DNA of 64,000 nucleotides from Bacteroidales bacterium (lineage in GTDB: Bacteria; Bacteroidota; Bacteroidia; Bacteroidales; UBA6680): assembly GCA_025210735.1 (NCBI GenBank), contig JAOARD010000044.1:1-64000 (forward strand), written 5' to 3'. Positions 61,607-64,000 of this stretch are shown piece after piece; positions within the stretch are counted from its first letter, which is position 1, and each line of letters opens with the position of its first letter. Both the position numbers and the translations under genes were made by a program. The notes under the pieces were generated by a model, which was not told where the DNA came from, ran no database searches, and saw nothing but the letters and a program-made list of their open reading frames with translations.

Positions 61607-63523
61607 ATGAATAATATATTTTTTATAGTACTATATGTTCTTGCTTTTGTAACGCCCTTATTTTTGATATTCAATAGGTTTGCGTCTGTAAAAACATCGG
61701 TTATTATCTCTGTTGGTACAGCTCCACTTTTTGTTGGGTTGTTTAATATGATAAATGTTGCTTTGGGAATCAACGGGAATTACTTAATGTATTTAGTACC
61801 ATTATTATTTGCTGCATTAATCTATTTAATTCAAAAGCCTGTTATTATAAAATCCCTAGTTGAAAGCAAAATATTTGTTAAACCAATGGTTTTTGGTTTA
61901 GTTCTAGGAGGTGTATATTATTATTTGTTTTTCTATAACTACTATAATAGTGGGGAGATTCACTGTGATACAATGTGGAATTTAGGGTTAATAAATAATT
62001 TTAAAAATTATGTGATTCCAAATAATCCAGCTTGGTCATCTGGTGAACCTTTTTTATATCATTATCTTACAAATTGGTGTTTTGCAGGGGTTTCAAATTT
62101 TTCTCAGCTATCAGCATTGAATACTGTTTTAGGAATAGGAAACTATATTGTGATTTCATCTTTTCTGATGATATTGTTTATAATGATTTCGAGAGAATAT
62201 ATTGTAACATTCATAGTATTTGTATCCTTTATTATTTTTTCTGTAAAACCTGATTGGATAGTTAGTGACATGATACTAAGGCATTTTAATGGAAATGCAG
62301 TTACTTCATATTTCTGGTCATTACCTTTTCTTATAACCTGTTTATATCTGTTTTTTAAAGTACGGAAAATAAGAGATTACAATTCTGTTAGAGCGATAGT
62401 TATATTTGTTATAGTAAACTTATTTATTGCTTTTGTTTTAGGAGCATCAAAAATATCAAATTTATTGATATTGATAGGTGTAGAGTTTTACTTCTTTATC
62501 AGGTATTTATTGCAAAGGAAAAAAATGAATATACTTAGCTTTTTTTCTTTTGGAGTATTACCTGTTTTTACTTTACTTTTTACATTTATATATAATATAT
62601 CGTATGCAAATATTTCATTAGCAATTGGAATAGATGCGAAAGATTTTCATGCATTTAATAGTTGGAATTTGCTTTATCCTATATTTGTTTTGTATGGAGT
62701 TGTATTATCTTATATAGTGTTTCAGCGAAAAAGTATAAACCAATTTAGATGGGAGTTTCTTTTTGCAAGTGGATTTAATTTTTTGGCTTTTTTGTTATTT
62801 AAACATGCCGGTAATTCAGATCTATTTTTTGGATTAAATTCTATTTTATGCAATTTTTTCTTTATAGTATTCAGTAAACATGAAAACAAAGTAAAGCAGT
62901 TAGTATATTCAATATGTATATATGTATTTATAGCAATGTTTTATAATGGGGTTGTTGGAAAAGGTTTCTTTGAGATTAGTATAAGTTCAAAACATATACG
63001 AAGCCAAAAAAGTGATTATAATTTTGATAATGATAGAGTAGACGATTTAATTGATTTGTCGCATAAATTAGAAAGAAATACTTTTATGATAGTAGATAAT
63101 CAGGAAAAATCATATACTACCTTGTATTCTGCAATTCTAGGTGTTAGAACATGGAATGAGTCAGTTAGATATTCTTTGAATACAGATAATAATTATTACA
63201 GAGTTTCAAAGTATCTTAAAGAGGAACCCTTTCTTAAGAATATAGGTTCTTTTCCTGATTTGAAAAAGATATATAGCTCAATGTTGAATGATATAAGTAA
63301 AGAAGGTTTTTGTGATGATGATATTGAGAAAAAAGACAATAGAAGAAATATATTTAATGAATTTGTATATTCAAATGTAGGAGAAAATGAGCATATTGAT
63401 TATATTCAAAAATATAAATGGACTCATTTGTTGATTGAGAATAAACATTATCCTAAGATTAACAGGATATTGAAGAATAAAAATAGAATAATAGGAAAGT
63501 ATTATAGTATAATTAAATTGTAA
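61607..63523 (+). CDS. Polytopic membrane protein, possible GT-C glycosyltransferase
   Basis: The 638-residue protein has about ten hydrophobic segments within residues 1-460 and a hydrophilic C-terminal part (about 465-638). The first large loop contains HCDTMWNLGLINNF with Asp121, then PAWSSGEPFLYHYL, a layout resembling GT-C enzymes where a loop-1 acidic residue is catalytic. This suggests transfer from a polyprenyl-phosphate sugar, which the GT2 fusion upstream could supply. The assignment is tentative: a flippase/polymerase-type role cannot be excluded. Confidence 0.7.
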   Translation: MNNIFFIVLYVLAFVTPLFLIFNRFASVKTSVIISVGTAPLFVGLFNMINVALGINGNYLMYLVPLLFAALIYLIQKPVIIKSLVESKIFVKPMVFGLVLGGVYYYLFFYNYYNSGEIHCDTMWNLGLINNFKNYVIPNNPAWSSGEPFLYHYLTNWCFAGVSNFSQLSALNTVLGIGNYIVISSFLMILFIMISREYIVTFIVFVSFIIFSVKPDWIVSDMILRHFNGNAVTSYFWSLPFLITCLYLFFKVRKIRDYNSVRAIVIFVIVNLFIAFVLGASKISNLLILIGVEFYFFIRYLLQRKKMNILSFFSFGVLPVFTLLFTFIYNISYANISLAIGIDAKDFHAFNSWNLLYPIFVLYGVVLSYIVFQRKSINQFRWEFLFASGFNFLAFLLFKHAGNSDLFFGLNSILCNFFFIVFSKHENKVKQLVYSICIYVFIAMFYNGVVGKGFFEISISSKHIRSQKSDYNFDNDRVDDLIDLSHKLERNTFMIVDNQEKSYTTLYSAILGVRTWNESVRYSLNTDNNYYRVSKYLKEEPFLKNIGSFPDLKKIYSSMLNDISKEGFCDDDIEKKDNRRNIFNEFVYSNVGENEHIDYIQKYKWTHLLIENKHYPKINRILKNKNRIIGKYYSIIKL

Positions 63524-63537
63524 TAAAATATAAAAAG

Positions 63538-64000
63538 ATGAAAGTAGATTTTCCTGCAATACAGACGAAGCATACAGAGGAAGAGGTTAGATTGATTTCA
63601 GAATCAATTCTAAATGCAAAGTCTCTTAGTATGGGAGCATACCTGAAAGAGTTTGAAGATAACTTTGCATCATATTTGGATGTCAAACATGCATTTGGCG
63701 TAAGTAATGCAACTTCAGGATTAGATTTAACAGCTATAATAAGTGGTGTTAATGAAGGAGATGAAGTAATAGTTCCTGTACACACCTTCACAGCTTCAGC
63801 ACTTCCTTTTCTTAAAAGAAAGGCAAAGTTAATTTTTGCTGATATTGACCCTGAAACATTTGTGATTGATGTTGCAGATATAGAGTCAAAGATAACTGAA
63901 AAGACTAAAGTTATTGTTGCTGTACATTTGTATGGTGTACCTGCTGCTATGGATAAGATTATGGATTTGGCTAGGGCTAATAATATTTTGGTTGTAGAGG
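63538..64000 (+). CDS. DegT/DnrJ/EryC1 aminotransferase (C-terminus outside window)
   Basis: The first 154 codons are present from ATG 63538. VSNATSGLDLTAIISGVNEGDEV and VIVPVHTFTASALP are the N-terminal features of sugar aminotransferases; the PLP lysine would be beyond the window. It is different from the WbpE-like gene at 49336 and begins 14 bp after the membrane protein, so it probably belongs to the same unit and makes an amino sugar. Confidence 0.85.
   Translation, partial: MKVDFPAIQTKHTEEEVRLISESILNAKSLSMGAYLKEFEDNFASYLDVKHAFGVSNATSGLDLTAIISGVNEGDEVIVPVHTFTASALPFLKRKAKLIFADIDPETFVIDVADIESKITEKTKVIVAVHLYGVPAAMDKIMDLARANNILVVE

Overview
The window is AT-rich DNA from a member of the Bacteroidota, probably class Bacteroidia. 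Several things point there. Promoters of the form TTTG-N(18-20)-TAnnTTTG precede many genes. Bacteroidota-typical families are present (DUF3667, NhaD, a 1500-residue TamB-like protein, large AsmA protein). The zapA - structured RNA - rny order is preserved. No genus can be named from the sequence alone. No phage, insertion sequence or CRISPR array was recognised.

Layout. (1) 1-7.2 kb, minus strand: two tandem secreted trypsin-like proteases with a PEGA-like N-terminus (the first cut by the window edge), a bacteriohemerythrin, a DUF3667 membrane protein, purA and tsaD. (2) 7.2-15.3 kb, plus strand: tamB-like gene, nhaD, then an exbB-exbD-tonB operon. (3) 15.3-20.8 kb, minus strand: two paralogous 910-residue Cache-PAS-PAS sensor kinases in one operon; the upstream one has lost its phospho-accepting histidine (Lys instead). 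(4) 21-27 kb, plus strand: uvrB with an overlapping HEAT-like gene, then a selenouridine module made of selU (mnmH) and a single gene fusing a cysteine desulfurase to selenophosphate synthetase. (5) 26.9-31.2 kb, minus strand: a hybrid-type-like PAS kinase, tilS and pabB. (6) 31.3-32.3 kb: tRNA-Arg(ACG) and a gene-free stretch holding a 105-bp tandem repeat. (7) 32.3-41.5 kb, minus strand: an export operon (two ABC exporter subunits, MMPL/RND exporter, LolA-like protein, outer-membrane barrel) preceded by its tetR. The same palindrome lies before tetR and before the operon, and every intercistronic gap holds a large inverted repeat. (8) 41.7-49.3 kb: second tRNA-Arg(ACG), AsmA-like gene, M23 peptidase, a coiled-coil protein, zapA, a probable 6S RNA and rny. 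(9) 49.3-64 kb, plus strand: a surface-polysaccharide cluster that runs off the window.

How the genes work together. The polysaccharide cluster starts with four enzymes matching the Wbp/Wlb route from UDP-GlcNAc to UDP-2,3-diacetamido-glucuronic acid (aminotransferase, acetyltransferase, 3-dehydrogenase, 6-dehydrogenase). It continues with rfbA, rfbC and rfbB (dTDP-4-keto-rhamnose, without rfbD), then a split transketolase pair, an epimerase fused to a membrane GtrB-like glycosyltransferase, two methyltransferases, a GT-C-like membrane protein and a second DegT aminotransferase. This looks like a pathway for an uncommon sugar and its lipid-linked transfer. The export operon likely moves a hydrophobic substrate through both membranes under TetR control.

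Most functional calls rest on motifs read by eye. Promoters, hairpins and start-site corrections were found by reading the sequence and have not been computed.
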